64,000 nt of DNA from Symbiodinium natans (taxonomy: Eukaryota > Sar > Dinophyceae > Suessiales > Symbiodiniaceae): assembly GCA_905221605.1 (NCBI GenBank), contig CAJNDS010002173.1, positions 512,501 through 576,500 on the forward strand, in the 5' to 3' direction. The notes beneath the pieces were generated by a model, which did not search any database, was not told the origin of the DNA, and was given only the letters and a program-made list of their open reading frames with translations. This document shows, piece after piece, positions 32,301 through 44,300 of this stretch. A program made the position numbers and the translations under genes. Position 1 is the first letter of the stretch. The number at the start of each line of letters is the position of its first letter.

Positions 32301-35300
32301 CAGGGTTAGGACCCTGGGTTGCGGTTTGAGTTCCGGGTTTGGGATTCCGTGGCTTACTTTTCTGGCTCCTTGGGCTCTTGGCTTACACCCTAAACCCTAA
32401 TTCCTAAACCCTAAACCCTAAACCCTAAACCCTAAACCCTAAACCCTAAACCCTAGGGTTTAGGGCTAGAGAGGCGAAGTTAAGTTGGGCTTCTTGGGGG
32501 AAACTTGACAAAGCACATCTGGGCGGCAGACTTTCCAGCCCCGCTGCGGCCAACAACCGCCACCGTCTGGCCAGCACCTGAACCCACTTGGAGGTTCATG
32601 GTACTTGGGGTTTAGGGTTTAGGGTTTAGGGCTTAGGGCTTAGGGCTTAGGGCTTAGGGCTTAGGGCTTAGGGTTTAGGGTTTAGGGTTTAGGGGTTTAG
32701 GGTTTAGGGGTGTAGGGTTTAGGGGTTTAGGGCCTGAGAAGAAGGTTGATGATCGGTTGATGGCTTCAAAGGTCCCTGATGAATAAGTGAAATGCGCAGA
32801 CCTGCAGAGGGTACCCCAATCAGACAGGCTTCTAAGCCCATAACCTAAAAGCCCTACAGCGGAAAGCCCAAAAACAAAAAACTCATACAGATAATTTCTT
32901 GCATGTTCAAGTTCATTGCATAGAACTCGCGTATTCTCCTGTCATGCTATTCCTAGGGAGAAGTCGTTAAGCCCGCCAAGGATTTCTCACGAAAACACCC
33001 AATGCCATGTGCTCTTCCTTCTTTTTATCATTAACAGATTGCGCATAAATGGGTCATTTGGTCTAGAATTTCAATCGTTTTGTGTGGCAGGCGCGGTACT
33101 TTCCTGTCTGAACCCTTCTACGTGGCGAATAACACAGGAGACTGGTAAAGTGTGAGCACATGCACTTGCTACAAGCAAGCACGAAGAAATTATGCCTCAA
33201 CAGTTGCTTCTTAACCAACGAGCAGAAAATGCATCACCAGCTTCGCTTGGTCGTTCAGGGAAACCCGGTTAAATGAAGGAGCAGTTTGAACATCAGATGC
33301 TTCAGGAACATGCTTTAACTTTTGTTGCTCAGAGACAGTGAAAGTGGCATGGACATAATAATGCTGCCAGGAAGCCCAAAATTCAAGCCCTATTATTCCA
33401 TCAAATTCCCTATTAAAGCCCTATAAGCCCTACGTCCCTAAAACTGTCTCCGAAGCGTGAGACCCAGGCCTATGCTAAAGCTGCAGCTTTGAAGGACCAC
33501 GTTCTCCGGTCGCATGGGGTAGAGAAACTTGATGGCCTTGCCAGGAATCCAAACCCTAAACCCTAAACCCTAAACCCCAAACCCCAAACCCCAAACCCCA
33601 AACCCTAAACCCTAAACCCTACGTACCCGCTTGGAAAAAACCGCGGAACGAACACTGAGACGAATTCTGAGCCCGAAACGCCGAAACCCAGAGCTGATCC
33701 CCAAACTGCACTCCAAAGCAGCGCAGTGAGTGTAAAAGGAAATGCAGATGTGGGGGGGGCAACTGCCCAGATCTTCCAAAATAGCCTTGGTTTTTGGGGG
33801 TTTAGGGTTCAGGGCGCCCTAAGCCCTAAACCCGAAACCCTAAACCCTAAACCATCGGAACCCCGTTTGTGAGCGCGCTTCAGACAGCAGAGCTCCCCGC
33901 TGCAAGACCGCCCACTTACAACTTTCATGCTCGTAGCGTTAAAGCCTCTTCAGTCTTTCAAAAGGCAGCATGGGGTTTAGGGTTTAGAGTTTAGGGGCAT
34001 GCACTTGGATGCAGGGTGATTTTGGCACAAGCCTTATGATGGCGTTTGCTTTTGTTGGAGCTGCAGTTGCGCAGTTTCTGTGCAGGGCAGCGGGTTGCAT
34101 GTGCCGCACATGCCTGCCCGAACCTGACATAAGACTCAAGTTCTGGGAGCTGAAGATTGTGGGGCACTTGGGTCTCCTGGGGCACCTTGGAGACATGGAA
34201 CATTTGGAACACACGGAACACTTTGGCGGGTCACGAGGAACACGTGGGGCAATGTCTTGCAATTCCATGGGCAAGCTTTTTTGTCTGGGCCTTGAAGCAG
34301 CCAAGTCCGCCCTGAACCCCGAAGCCCCCCAACAAAACCGTGAAGCCTTCAGAGCCCAGGCAGCTGAAGCTAAACCCCAACCCCTAAACCCTAAACCCTA
34401 AACCCTAAACCCTAAACCCTAAACCCTAAACCCCAGAGCAGTCCTCAAAGTCGATGCTGCAGGGCTTGCCCCTCGGGAGGTCCTTCCAAACAGTAGAGGG
34501 GTCCAATGGGAACCCAGACAGCGAACCCCAAGAATGTAGTAGGAACATAAGGGGGATATAAGGACCCTGGTAGGTATATTCCTAGTAGATTCCTACCCCA
34601 TTCTTGGGGTTCCCTGTTTGGGGTTCCCATGAAGGTCCCTTTACTTTGGGGTTTAGGACACGAAGCCTTCGAGGCGTGAGGGTTGGATAAGACCCCAAAC
34701 ACCCCCAAACACCCCAAACGCCCCAAGCACCCGCAACACCCCACACAACCCCAAACAACCCCAAACATCCCTAACAACCTCAAACACCCCAAACACCCCA
34801 AGCACCACAAACACCCCGAACACCCGAAACACCCCAACACCCCAAAAACCCCACAAAGCCCCAAACACCCCAAAACCCGAAACCCTAACCCTGCAAGGTC
34901 CACGTCGCCGTCATCGCCAGGGATGTCCGGCTCAAGGTCGATGATCTCGAACCTTTGCAAGCTGGCTAGCTCTCTTCGTAGGGAACAGATACAACTCCCT
35001 TAAAGGAAAGTATAGGGGGATATAAGATGCCCAATAAAGGCATTATATAACTCCTTTAAAGGAAAGTATAGAGGGGAGATGGTACCCCCAGAAATAACCC
35101 CCGTTAAAGGAAAGTATAGGGGGAGATAAGATGCCCAATTCCCTTCACTCCGAGAAGGGCCAAGGCCGGGTAGAGGTTCGAGGCTTCGGGTTGAGGCTGG
35201 ATTAGTATTCATTCCGACCCCTATATGATTATGGCGCAGCGGGCCCAAAAAAGGGCGTGAGGGTGGTGACATCTGATTTCGGGTTGAAGATTTAGGATTT

Positions 35301-38300
35301 AGGGTTTTGGGTTTAGGGTTTAGGGTTTAGGGTGTACGCTTGCCCCCCGAACCCTAAACCTCAGACCTGCACAACCCCAACATCTTCGCCACCTCCCGCC
35401 CTGAGTCCCGGGCACGCGCTGCGCAGCCGATGCTGCCTTCACCTGGGGTCTAGCCCTGTGCTTTTCTCGCAGCTTCTGGGCAGCTTTACATCCGAAACTC
35501 TAAACCCGGAGTTGTAGGAGCTTTGGGGTTTCGGGTTTCGGGTTTAGGGTTTAGGGTTTAGGGTTTAGGGTTTAGGGTTTAGGGTTTAGGGCTTAGGGTT
35601 TCAAAGCTTCGGGTTAGGGACGGTCGTAACGGTGGGGCCGTAGGAGTTGGGGTCTCAGGGTTCAGGGTTTCGGCACATTCCGGGCTTTTGGGGATGGTGC
35701 TTGGGGTGCGTGGGTTCCCGTCTTCGGGGTGGGGAACCTAAACCCTACCCTAAACCCTAGACCCTAGACCCTAAACCCTAAACCCTAAACCCTAAACCCT
35801 AAACCCTAAACCCTAAACCCTAAACCCTAAACAAAAACAGTGAACAAACCCGAAGGTGGCAGGTTTACTCAACCTTGAGGGCCCCTGAAGTCTCCGCTCC
35901 CCAGCACCACCTAGTGAGCTTCCGGGGGTACCCCTCTTGACTTCAATCTGAGCCGCAAGTCCTGACACCCTGAAATCCCCTAAACTCTAAGACACTCAAC
36001 TCTACAAACTCAGACACTAAACCCTAAACCCTAAACCCTAAACCCTAAACCCTAAACCCTAAACCCTACTCCCCACAAGAACTTCTGATCCTGAGGAAAG
36101 CCACCAGGGTGTTCAGCATCCCATTGAGGTTGGTGATCGAGGTCTCAGCACAGCTTCTTAGAGTTCGGGGCTTACGTGGTGTAGGGTTTAGGGTTTAGGG
36201 TTTAGGGTTTGGGGTTTGGGGTTTGGGGTTTGGGGTTTGGGGTTTGGGGTTTGGGGTTTGGGGTTTGGGGTTTGGGGTTTGGGGTTTAGGGATTCAGGTT
36301 GCCGGCTGTAGGGGTGAGAGTCTGGGCTGTAGTTTAGAGCTTAGGGCTTCGGGCTTCGCATCTAGTGTTTCGGGCTTAGCTGTGTTTTATGGGCCTTCAC
36401 GGCTCAGGCGGCTCAGGGGCTTAGAGGGTTTAGGGTCTAGGGTCTAGGGTTTAGGGTTTAGGGGTTAGGGTTTGAGGGTTTAGGGTGTTAGGGTTTAGGG
36501 CTTAGGGTTTAGGATTTAGGGTTCAGGGTTTAGGGTTTAGGGTTGAGGGTTGAGGGGTTAGGGTCTGGTGGTGATGGGGGCACCTGCGCAGCAGGCCAAA
36601 GTAAGCCAATGCCATCTTTGCCGCCCCGACAGCTAACACCCGTGGTTCGGCCCCCGTGCAGCAACGGTCTGCTAAACCCTAAACCCTAAACCCTAAACCC
36701 TAAACCCTAAACCCTAAACCCTAAACCCTAAACCCTAAACCCTAAACCCTAAACCCTAAACCCTAAACACTAAACCATAAACCCTAAACCCTAAACCCTA
36801 AACCCTAAACCCTAAACCCTAAACCCTAAACCCTAAACCCTAAACCCTAAACCCTAAACCCTAAACCCTAAACCCTAAACCCTAAACCCTAAACCCTAAA
36901 CCCTAAACCCTAAATCCTAAACCCTAAACCCTAAACCCTAAACCCTAAACCCTAAACCCTAAACCCTAAACCCTAAACCCCAAACCCCAAACCCCAAACC
37001 CAACCATCCCCCTGCACGCTCCAAAACCCCCGCCCTGCCAGTCCCCCCACAAAAAAAAGGGCCCCCACATCCCCAACTCCGGCCCCCGGGCATTGAGCAT
37101 GTTCCAGTAAAGGTTGAAGGTGATGAGGTGGCCGATCCTTGGGCACCACCGGGCTCGGGATCTTACGGGAGCTTTGGGTTGGCTTCAGGGTTTAGGGCTG
37201 GGGTTTAGGAGTTTTTGCGGGGAACTGAAGAGCCAAAGGTTTTGCGACGTAAGTAGCTCTGGGGTTGAAGGTTGTAGGTTTCGTGGCGTTGGGGTGCAGG
37301 GCGTAGAGGCTCGTTGTCCCACCGCGTGCATGAGATGAGGGTAGAGGGTTAGGGTAGAGGGTTTGGTGCCGGGGTCTATACAGGGATTTGGAACCCTATA
37401 CCCTAAACCCTAAACTTTAAACCCTAAGACCTAAAGCCTGAACCGCCTCGAGCGATGGCCCGCAAAGCTGAGGAACTGTCCGTTCAAACCCTAAACCCAA
37501 ATATGAAGGACTGTTAGTATAAGGGGGAACATCCCAAAAAATGATGTAATATGCCGCCCCTCCACTCCGGCCAGCCAGGTCTGAGGAGCCAAAGGGCTCA
37601 ATGAATTCATTCGAAGGGTTTAGGGTTTTGGGTTTTGGGTTTAGGGTTTAGGGTTTAGGGCTTAGGGTTTAGGGTTTAGGGTTTAGGGTTTAGGGTTTAG
37701 GGTTTAGGGTTTAGGGCTTAGGGTTTAGGGTTTAGGGTTTAGGGTCTAGGGTTTGGGGTGGATATAGGGTTTAGGGTTTAGGGCTACGCCGCTACGCAAC
37801 TACACTACACCTCCAACAGCCTTTTCGACCCAGGCTCAGAAGCCCCTGCTGGCCATCGCCAAGCACGGCAAAGCCACCATACCACAGAATCAGGATGGTG
37901 GCAGCAAAGTCCAGATACCTGATGGACAAGGGTTTAGGGTATAGGGTTTGGGGTTGAGGCTTTGATGGTTTGGGATGTATAGGTTGGGATGTTCCCCCTT
38001 GTACTACCAGTCCATAATGGGGGTAGTTGCTAGAATCCCATTAAGGACTGCTACTATAAGGGGGAACATCCCAATGTATAGGGCTTGTGGTGGAGTATTT
38101 TGTGGCTCTGGTTGCAGTGCTTAGGCTGTGAGGTTACAGGGTTTGGAACTAAAGTTTAGGGTTTACGACGTCCTCCTAAACTCTGGGGCACCAGGGACAC
38201 TGAAGACCAGAGGCTGAGAGTAAGAGATCTTGTGGTGATGACTTTGCGGTCACACGATGATGGCCCCTCCACCCCCCGCCAACCAAAAAAAGTGAACAAG

Positions 38301-41300
38301 AAGAAGAGGAAGAAGAACAAGAACAAGAACAAGAAGAAGAAGAATGCCTTAAGCCCCTAGAACCCAAAGCACCTGAAGCCCCAAAACCCCCAAATCCCTT
38401 AAAACCGAAACCTCTGCCCACAACCCTCAAAGCCAAAACACCTGATAGCTACGCCCAATCAAGCCCCACGGCCACCCTTAATTCTGCGAAGCGTTCCGCC
38501 CTGCAGCCACGTAACTTCCACGACCCAAACCCTCCAGCAAGACCGGTCTCTTGAGGCTTGGGTTTAGGGATTAGGGTTGAGGGTTTAGGGGTTAAGGGTT
38601 TCGGGTTTAGGTTTTAGGGTTTAGGGTTGAGGGTTTAGGGTTTAGCGTTTAGGGTTTAGGGTTTAGGGTTGCGGGTTTAGGGTTTAGAGGTTCACCAGGC
38701 AGGCGGCTGCGTGATAGCAGACACCCCAGCAGAGGCGTACGCGTCCTTCATGCCTGCCCAGGGTGGAGGTTTTAGGGTTCAGGGTTGAGGGTTTTAGATA
38801 GATAGCCCTAAACCCTAAACCCTAAACCCTGAACCCTAAAGCCTAAACCCTAAACCCTAAACCCTGAACCCTAAACCCTGAACCCTAAACCCTAAACCCT
38901 AAACCCTGAACCCTAAACCCTAAACCCTAAACCCTAAACCCTAGAAAGGGGCACAAGGTGTGTTCAGAGACAGGCCACCTCCGTGAAGTGCCTGGTCTAT
39001 GTGCCGGCGGAAAGCAGTGACTTCCTTGGCCGCAGGGCCCCAAGAGATAGAGGGTTCAGGGTTTAGGGTTTAGGGTTTAGGGTTTAGGGTTTAGGGTTTA
39101 GGGTTTAGGGTTTAGGGTTTGGGGTTTGGGGTTTAGGGTTCGTGGGTTTGGGGTTTTGGGGTTTTGGTTTTTTGGGTTTAGGGTTTAGGGTTTGCGGTCA
39201 GGGTTTCGGGCTTTACACCCAAATCCCTACATCGAGTCCTGCACGCTAGGCTCCCCTTATCCGAAATCCTCGACAGCAAAGCCTTACAGCCTCAGCCCTA
39301 AACCCTACTGTAAACCCCAAACCCTAAACCCTAAACCCTAAACCCTAAACCCTAAACCCTAAACCCTAAACCCTAAACCTAAACCCTAAACCCTAGACCC
39401 TAAATCCTACACCGTAAACCCTGCGATGTAGGGGTTGAGGGTTCTAAGCAGCTGTGGAGTTGTCAGGAACTTCCTGGGAAGATCCGGCTTTTCGTCAGGT
39501 TCCGCTAAACTCCCAACGTTTGGGGTTTAGGGTTTAGGGTTTAGGGTTTCGGGTTTCGGGTTTCGGGTTTAGGGCTCAAACCCTCCAAACCCTGAACCCC
39601 TAGACGCCCGAGCCCGAAACCCTAAACCCCATCGAGAGGCCAGCGAATCCGCCCCAAAGGAGCGCACCGTGCGGATGTTCCGGAGCGCCTGGGGTTTGTG
39701 TGGTTTAGGGACTTCAGAGTTCGGTGTCCGGATTCCGGGACAATTCGAAGATCGAGGTCTTGGGAGCTTTCAAGTTTTTCAACACCTTTGTGCGGTTTAG
39801 GTTTTAGGGTTTCGGGTTTAGCGTTTAGCGTTTAGCGTTTAGCGTTTAGGGTTTAGGGCTTAGGGCTTAGGGCTTAAGGCTCAGGGGTGAGAATTCCGAG
39901 GCGCGCACCAGCTTCAGACTCCCCCCCAAAAAAACACAAAACAAACCAACAAAGCCCTAAATAAACTTTAAGTGCCCAAACCCTAAACCCTAAACCCTGA
40001 ACCCTAAACCCCAAACCCTGAAACCCTAGACCAACCTCAAACCCCCCAGCTACCGACCCCAGCCTCGGTAGAAACAGCGTTCGCATCAGCCATGTTGACG
40101 CGGATGGCCATGTTCAGCTGCCTGGGCTCTGCCCAACCGCTTCGGGGGTTTAGGGTTTAGGGTTTGGGGTTTAGGGTTTAGGGTTTAGGGTTTAGGGCTT
40201 AGGGTCAAGGGCTTAGGGCTTAGGGAAAACTTTAGGGATTAGGGTTTTAAGGGCCTCGGGTGAAGGGTAGCTCTAGAGAGTGAAGTCCCCTTGTTGGGTC
40301 CCCTTTATGAACTTTCCATGCAAGGTGTAGGTGTGATTGGTTTCGGGGCCGGGTTTCGCTGATCTTCAATCTTCCAGTCCGATAGAGCGATGCAGATGGT
40401 TCAGGGTTCAGGGTACGAGTCAAGCAGTCCTGGCTTACGGCTTAGGACCCTCCACCATCGAAACCGTCAGACCCTGAACCCCTTAATTGGCCCCGAAAGC
40501 AAGCCCCCCCCCCCCCCCCGACCTCCCCTCCACTTCTCCTGCATGTTGCTTGGACCACTTGGCGTAGACGCCGGTGAGGTACACCACCGGACCAATCATC
40601 GTGGCGGCCAGAACCTCTCGTTGCGGCTTGATCAATCAAAGCTGCCCCAAGACCCTGGGGACCCTACACCCCTGAACGCCCCCGAACGCGAATGAGCCTC
40701 CTGCGCAGAAGCCAGGTTTAGGCGAGTCCTAGGAGTCCAGCTAAACAGCAGGGAAACCCCACACAAGTCGGGGAAACTTTCACCCCACCCTAAACCCTAA
40801 ACCCTAAACCCTAAACCGTAAACCCTAAACCCCGAGACCCTAGTCCTACATGTGATCTGCCCAGGTGCAGTCAGCTTCCAGGATGTGAACAGGCACCTGG
40901 GCTTGGGTGCTTTTGGGGGCGACTTGTTGTTTCTGGGGTTTCGGGGTTTAGGGGTTCAGGGTTGAGGGTTGAGGGTTTAGGGTTGAGGGTTGAGGGTTTA
41001 GGGTTGGTTCTTGGCCGTTGGCTTGTGCTTTGGGCGTTGGGCGGCTGGCTGGCGATTCAGGGATGACCGTGGAAGATTCGTTGGCTCAAGCTGCTCCGTC
41101 TGGGCGCCCATGACACCCAGGCAATCAAACCTAAACCCTGCCCGCCCCCCCCGCCCCAAGGGAAAAAGGCAACAAAAGAAGCCTAAACCCTAAACCCTGA
41201 ACAACCCTAAACCCTAAACCCTGACTGAACTCCGGGTACCCGGAAGCCTGGCGTTGTTTGGGGTTGGGGCTGTCGTCAAGTTCTGGCTTCAGGGTTAAAG

Positions 41301-44300
41301 AGCTGTTGGATGCTTTTGGAAATCAAGTTTCCGGGCCTCAGAGCTTTTGGGGGGGTTGGGCTCCCAGGGCTTCGGAGGCTACAGGGTTTAGGCAAGAACT
41401 TTGGTACCTGCGTCAAGGTAACTCTCTGCTGAGAGCTCGGGGGACTTTGAGTTTGCAGCAGATGTCGGGAGCTGTGGGGAGTATAGGGTTAGAGGTTTAG
41501 GGCTACCAGGCCTTTTGGGGCCCTTTTGCCACTGGAGCACATGAAGAGGCCCCCGATCAAGCGGAGGATGCTAGTCAAGAAGGTGTTCCTGAGCTTAGGA
41601 AGCCCCTGGTTTCGGGTCCGAGGTTTCTTTTTGCAGTCGTTAAGGGTTGAAGGTTTAGTGGTTTAGGGGGGTTGTGGGTTTTGAGGTCTCAGCCCAAAGC
41701 CCTCTCCGAACCGACTACTGCTGGGATCTACGGAAGCGTGGGTTATTGTTTGTTTTTTTTTAGGGAAGGAACCGGTAGAAGTTCAGGAAGCCAGGTTAGA
41801 AGACATGAATACGTATGGCAGGGCATGGACCGGCAATTGCCGCCAAAAAATCCGCGCAACCATGCGCGTCCTTTTGCTAAACATATATCCAACAACAGAT
41901 GCATACAGAAGTGCGTTACATGGTTTGCAGAACCTCCACCCTCCCAATCCCCAACAAGTCTCTTTCCCCAAGCCCCTCGAACCCGGAGCCCTTGGTCCTA
42001 CTTCCTTTCGGGCTCAATTTTGTGGGCTTTTATAGGCTTAGGGTCCCATGTCCCAGGGTCCCCTTCTTGGTTCTTTGTTGGCCCACCCTCCTGGGGCCCC
42101 AAGCAAGATCTGTCGAACCGGCTGCACAACGGCCGCCACGTCGTTCGTCATCCTCGACGTGAGTTGGCCTGCAGTGCCGGCTGGGGAAAGAGGCAGCTGC
42201 AGCTGAAACCCTAAACCCTAAACCCTAAACCCAAAACTGGGATCCTAGAGGTCACTCGTCCAGACGAACTCAAAGAAAGAAGTATGCATGATTTATGAGC
42301 TCAGGCCGTTCAACCCCCTCCCTACCTGGCCCCGCCCTACAGAAGCCCGCCGCCTGTCATCGTGCCATCGAAGAAGGCGATGTCTTGCTTGACGAGGCTC
42401 TCGAACATAACCTCAAGTCAGCAAGGCCAACAGACCAAGACTCGCAGAACAATAAGAACCCCGCAAGCTTCTTTTGATTTCCGAGAGGCTGATCGAAGCG
42501 AGTCCCTGTACCCTAAACCCTCAACCCTAAACCCGAAACCCTGAACCCTGAACCCTGAACCCTGAACCCTACCCCCAAAGACCCCCTAACCCCAAGGGGA
42601 AGCCAATCCATGTGTGAGCTTTTCTCCCTCGACTTAGGATTCAGGGGTACGACAATTAGGGACCATAAATTCGACAGACCCAAGTTGTGCAGGGATTTGG
42701 GACAAGACTTCGTCCGATTTCGCATTTGGGTTTAGGGTTCAGGGTTTAGGGTTTAGGGTTTAGGGTTTAGGGTTGAGGGTTTAGGGTTGAGGGTTTAGGG
42801 TTTAGGGTTTAGGGTTTAGGGTTTAGGGTTTAGGGTTTAGGGTTGTTTGGGGGTTTACTGCCAAGCCTGGCACGAAGGTATCGCAACCGCAAGAGGGCCA
42901 CTGGTCTCTATAAACCTCCCCGAATGCCCCAAAAAGCTCCGAGTAGATCCTAGTAGGCTTTGCCGCCACATTGAACCCCCAAACTCTAGGGTCCCTCTAT
43001 GGTTTCGGGGTTTATGGTTTAGGGTTTAGAGTTTAGGGCTTAGGGAAGTTTAGGGGTTTAGAGTTTAGGATTGAGAGTTTAGGATTCAAGACGCCTCAAA
43101 GCTCCAAGATTCCGAGCGGCCGTCCGTGTGTCGCACGTAATCCTGGCCCAGTGAGAGCAAAGCAGTGACGGTGTAGGGTTTAGGGTTGAGGGCCAGAGGG
43201 TTTAGGGCTAAAGGGTTTAGGGTTTAGGGTTGAGGGAAATTTCTAAACCTTCGGATTCTTGTGGTCGGCCTGAGATACTTCTTCTACCCCAACCGCAAGG
43301 AACCTACCTCTGCCGGCCTCCTCTGCACGATCTCCACGCAAACGCTCCTGGGCTGAAACACCCGAAAAACACACACACACACACACACACAACCGTAAAC
43401 TTGGGATGTTTCCCCTTTTGCTAACAGTCCTTCATCGGGATATCAATCCCATTAAGGACTGTTAGTAGAAGGGGGAACATCCCACACAAACCGGGGGCTT
43501 AGTAGGGTTTAGGGGTTAGGGCCATCCCACCCCACCCAAAAGCGTAAAACAAAAAATCAGGGAACAAAAATCAAGGATAACAAGAACTCCTTGTTTCGAA
43601 ACCAGTGACACTCCAAAACACCATGGTCCGGCTTTCCATTGTCGTCCTAAACCCTAAACCCTAAACCCTAAACTCTAAACCCTAAACCCTAAACCCTAAA
43701 CCCTAAACCCTAAACCCGAAACCTAAACCTAACGGTTTGTCCAGAGCTTACCACAGCCTGGCCGCTGGACAGACCCGAAGAGCATGGTGAAGATGGATAG
43801 CAGCAGGTACGTGAGCCTCGGATGACAGTGAGGGAGAGTTGGGGTCTTGCTGAGGTTTGGGCCTAAACCCCTACACTCTAAACGAACCTAAACTGGAGCG
43901 AGCCGCGGGCGCTGCGATAAGCAGCGGCGAGCGATACCGCGTGGCGACAGGCCCGCGGACGAGCCCGAGCCTTGGCCTGGCGAGGGCTCGGGGCCGTTGC
44001 GCGCGGTGAGCGCGGCCCACGCCTAGAAGGGTTTGTCAGTCTGGCTCCAAAGAGAATTACCCTAAAGCTTAGGTGCTTAGTGACCCCGCACTGGTGCGTC
44101 TAAGGGTCCTGAGCCTTTCTGGGCTCCCCCCAGACCATTTCTGAGCCTTGGCTCTTTCCGGAACATTTCTGAGCCTTTTGGGCTTCCCGGACCATTTCTG
44201 AGCCCCGGACCATTTCTGAGCCTTTTTGGGCTCTCCCGGACCATTTCTGAGCCTTTTTTGGGCTCGGCCCGGACCATTTCTGAGCCCTGCGCCTTTTTGT

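Noticed and set aside
34445-34960. 171-codon minus-strand frame containing GCLGVFGVLG repeats
   Set aside because: Only its first part (RFEIIDLEPDIPGDD) is real, as a transporter exon. The rest translates CCCCAAACA-type tandem sequence.
41672-42214. 180-codon plus-strand frame
   Set aside because: It runs antisense across a firm transporter exon (42111-42168) and shows no domain, so it is a shadow frame.
43905-44030. GC-rich island that might be a structured RNA or rRNA piece
   Set aside because: The sequence has short self-complementary GCG/CGC stretches but no recognisable rRNA or tRNA core.
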